A DNA stretch of 64,000 bases, from positions 474,009-538,008 of the forward strand of contig RXJG01000004.1 in NCBI GenBank assembly GCA_003963365.1, written 5' to 3'. Below the pieces are notes generated by a model. That model did no database searches. It was given only the letters and a program-made list of their open reading frames with translations, and was not told the origin of the DNA. Numbering within the stretch: the first letter of the stretch is position 1; every line of letters begins with the position of its first letter. The position numbers and the translations under genes were made by a program. Source of the stretch: Sphingobacteriales bacterium. GTDB lineage: Bacteria; Bacteroidota; Bacteroidia; Chitinophagales; Chitinophagaceae. Below, one piece after another: positions 62,049-64,000 of the stretch.

Positions 62049-62126
62049 GTTGCATTTTTTGTTGCAATAATAATTTTGGTAAAGGAAGTCCGGCTGGCTA
62101 ATTTTGTATTGAAACTTCGTTGCAAT
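62049..62126 (+). promoter_or_regulatory. GTTGCA repeats and 19-bp inverted repeat before merC-like gene
   Basis: GTTGCA occurs at 62049-62054, GTTGCAAT at 62061-62068 and 62119-62126. The last forms an inverted repeat with ATTGAAAC (62108-62115), one mismatch, 3-bp spacer; it ends just before the ATG at 62128. The size fits a Fur/Zur-type operator. Confidence 0.45.
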
Positions 62127-62127
62127 T

Positions 62128-62538
62128 ATGTTTTTTCACATAAACCCAAAATTTAAATTTGATACAGATGCTTTGGGCATATCAGTTTCCCTTGCCTGTG
62201 CTATCCATTGTGCCGTACTTCCTTTGTTATTCAGCAGCGTTCCTTTATTTGGGGTAAACATTGTCAATAATGTTTATTTCGAAATATTCATGATTGTACT
62301 GGCTTTCGTCATTGGTACCTTTTCATTATATCATGGATACAAAAAACATCATCATCATTCTATAGCACTTATTCTTTTTTCAGTTGGGATAATATTACTG
62401 TTAGCCAAACAGTTTTTACCACAATACGAAAACTGGTTTTTGTTCCCCGCCGCGGTTTTAATTATAACAGCACATTTTGTCAATTATCGTTTATGCAGGG
62501 TAGCTAACCATTGCCACGCAAGCGATTGTAATCACTAA
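62128..62538 (+). CDS. MerC-domain membrane protein
   Basis: A 136-residue protein with about four transmembrane helices. The first carries the metal-type motif S-L-A-C-A-I-H-C-A-V-L-P (two cysteines and a histidine) of MerC-domain proteins; histidines cluster in K-K-H-H-H-H-S and in the C-terminal N-H-C-H-A-S-D-C-N-H. Bacteroidota MerC-like genes often adjoin TonB receptors for metal uptake, as here (16 bp gap). Metal probably zinc or another divalent ion; specificity is inference. Confidence 0.85.
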   Translation: MFFHINPKFKFDTDALGISVSLACAIHCAVLPLLFSSVPLFGVNIVNNVYFEIFMIVLAFVIGTFSLYHGYKKHHHHSIALILFSVGIILLLAKQFLPQYENWFLFPAAVLIITAHFVNYRLCRVANHCHASDCNH

Positions 62539-62554
62539 AGTTGAATTGAATCAA

Positions 62555-64000
62555 ATGAAGAAAGGATTTTTAAAAGGGACAGGAATTTTATTGTTGCTGG
62601 TGCCTGTATTCGTTTTTGCTCAACACAATTTTGAAGGAAATACAAAGCCGGGTTATTCGGCTGGTAAAAATGTTTTTTCCGGAAAGATAACTGATAAAAC
62701 TACCAGTAAACCATTAGCAGGTGTATCCATTTATTTTAATGATTTAAGACTGGGTGCTGCTACCGATGCAGAAGGAAATTTTTCCGTAACGAATATTCCT
62801 TCGGGCAAACATTTGGTAGAAATTAGTTATGTTGGCTACAGCATTATTTCGGAATATGTGGAATTTAATAATGATGTTAAAAAAGATTATGCTTTATCAG
62901 TTGCAGTAGTGGAGAATGATGCTGTAATTGTTACAGGAGTTTCTGCAGCTACTCAATTAAAGAAAAGTCCGGTTTCTGTTTCAGTAGTGCGTAAACAAGA
63001 TTTATTTAATGGAGTAGCCCCTAACCTTATTGAAGCTTTAACCAGAAAAGGTGGCATAGCTACCATATCCACCGGCCCGGCAATTGCCAAACCTGTTATT
63101 CGTGGACTGGGGTATAACAGGGTGGTTGTATTAAATGATGGAGTAAGACAGGAGGGTCAGCAATGGGGTGATGAACATGGAATTGAAATTGATGAACTGA
63201 GTGTAAGTAAGGTGGAAATATTAAAAGGCCCTTCTTCTTTAATATATGGAAGTGATGCAATGGCAGGTGTGGTAAATATTATTACCAATTCACCGGTAGC
63301 CAATAATACTATTAAAGGAAATCTTTTTTCCAATTATCAAACCAATAACCGGCTCCGTTCTTATTACGGAAACATTGCTGGTAATTCCAATGGCTTTAAC
63401 TGGAATTTATATGGCACTTATAAAGCAGCAGCTGATTATAAAAACAGGTACGATGGTTATGTGCTGAATTCTAAATTCAAAGACAGGAATTTTGGCGGAT
63501 ATGTGGGATATAATGGAAGCTGGGGATTCAGTCATTTAATTTTCAGCCGCTTTAATCAAACATTAGGTATTGTGGAAGGCGACCGTGATGATCAGGGATA
63601 CTTCATAAAACGACTGGCGGGTGGTAATGAAGTAAGGGGTACGGATGCAGATTTTAAATCCATTACCCCATTGGTTCCTTTCCAGGACATAAAACATACC
63701 CGGTATATAAGTGATAACAGTTTTAATATTGGTAAATCAAGATTGACCGCAGTAATTGGTTTCCAGGAAAATCAAAGAATAGAACATGGAAACGCAGATG
63801 ATCCATCTGCAGCCAGTTTATCTTTTCTTTTAAAAACAGTAACAGAAAATATTCAATTTCATTTTCCTGAAAAAAATAACTGGCGTACTTCAGCCGGCGT
63901 AAGCGGCATGCAGCAAAGTAATACCAACAAGAGTGAAGAAAAATTGATACCTGATTATAACCTTACAGATGCCGGGTTTTTCCTTTTCACTAAAAAACAA
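62555..64000 (+). CDS. TonB-dependent receptor, probably metal-type (cut by right edge)
   Basis: The first 482 residues of an outer-membrane receptor. A signal peptide (M-K-K-G-F-L-K to F-V-F-A-Q-H) is followed by a carboxypeptidase-regulatory-like domain (about 40-115, F-S-G-K-I-T-D-K-T-T-S-K-P-L-A-G-V) and a plug with V-I-R-G-L-G-Y-N-R-V-V-V-L-N-D-G-V-R-Q-E and G-S-D-A-M-A-G-V-V-N-I-I. The plug loop W-G-D-E-H-G-I-E-I-D is acidic/histidine-containing, like ZnuD-type zinc receptors. It shares the upstream control region with the MerC-domain gene. The rest of the barrel lies beyond base 64000. Confidence 0.85.
   Translation, partial: MKKGFLKGTGILLLLVPVFVFAQHNFEGNTKPGYSAGKNVFSGKITDKTTSKPLAGVSIYFNDLRLGAATDAEGNFSVTNIPSGKHLVEISYVGYSIISEYVEFNNDVKKDYALSVAVVENDAVIVTGVSAATQLKKSPVSVSVVRKQDLFNGVAPNLIEALTRKGGIATISTGPAIAKPVIRGLGYNRVVVLNDGVRQEGQQWGDEHGIEIDELSVSKVEILKGPSSLIYGSDAMAGVVNIITNSPVANNTIKGNLFSNYQTNNRLRSYYGNIAGNSNGFNWNLYGTYKAAADYKNRYDGYVLNSKFKDRNFGGYVGYNGSWGFSHLIFSRFNQTLGIVEGDRDDQGYFIKRLAGGNEVRGTDADFKSITPLVPFQDIKHTRYISDNSFNIGKSRLTAVIGFQENQRIEHGNADDPSAASLSFLLKTVTENIQFHFPEKNNWRTSAGVSGMQQSNTNKSEEKLIPDYNLTDAGFFLFTKKQ

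Overview
The window looks like a chromosomal segment of a Bacteroidota bacterium, most likely Chitinophagales/Chitinophagaceae. Evidence: a SusC/SusD pair, several TonB-dependent receptors with an N-terminal carboxypeptidase-regulatory-like domain, the atp order B-E-F-H-A, an AT-rich composition, few Shine-Dalgarno sequences, and many upstream TAnnTTTG boxes (the Bacteroidetes -7 promoter element). I see no rRNA, tRNA, CRISPR array, prophage or insertion sequence. Protein families were recognised by eye from motifs; no database search was possible.

Layout. (1) 1-950: the start of an LpxH-like metallophosphoesterase running off the left edge, a small basic protein, and a probable ~195-nt small RNA gene on the minus strand. 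(2) 1042-14578: a coherent organophosphorus/phosphonate acquisition locus. It has a SusC/SusD outer-membrane pair, two paralogous alkaline-phosphatase-superfamily hydrolases flanking a YVTN-propeller/phosphoesterase fusion, and then a tight operon of a PhnZ-like HD oxygenase, a phosphonatase-like HAD hydrolase, a DUF5690 transporter and a TIGR03364-type FAD oxidoreductase. (3) 14681-18650: a lipid/sugar envelope set (PAP2 phosphatase, GtrA, GT39 glycosyltransferase, GH1 glucosidase). (4) 18660-25155: a small unknown protein, a PhoB/PhoR-like two-component system, a large periplasmic protein with a caspase-like C-terminus, and an MsbA-like ABC exporter. (5) 25237-29736: atpB-E-F-H-A, without gamma, beta or epsilon. 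(6) 29958-37179: a TonB receptor, a TPR protein, twin membrane proteins with a winged-helix regulator, and an ABC-2 exporter with a LolA-like protein. (7) 37182-48321: housekeeping and envelope genes (pdxA, rsmA, greA, HIT, ruvC, a flippase-like protein, DUF3108, an MBL hydrolase, an MFS protein, uppP, DUF3098, ftsX). (8) 48826-64000: leuS, an M23 peptidase, a MarR-controlled oxidoreductase operon, ruvB, terC, pyrD, a thiolase, and a MerC/TonB metal-uptake pair cut by the right edge.

Functional reading: the main accessory system is region 2. Substrates would be imported by SusCD, trimmed by periplasmic phosphoesterases, carried inward by DUF5690, and oxidised and cleaved at C-P by the FAD, HAD and HD enzymes. 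No PhnW or PhnY is present, so the pathway would be non-canonical. A second theme is short dispersed repeat words that occur between genes and also, in frame, inside leuS, pyrD and the M23 peptidase gene. A third is a set of intergenic imperfect palindromes. Uncertain points are the substrate of region 2, the identity of the small RNA, and the caspase-like domain.
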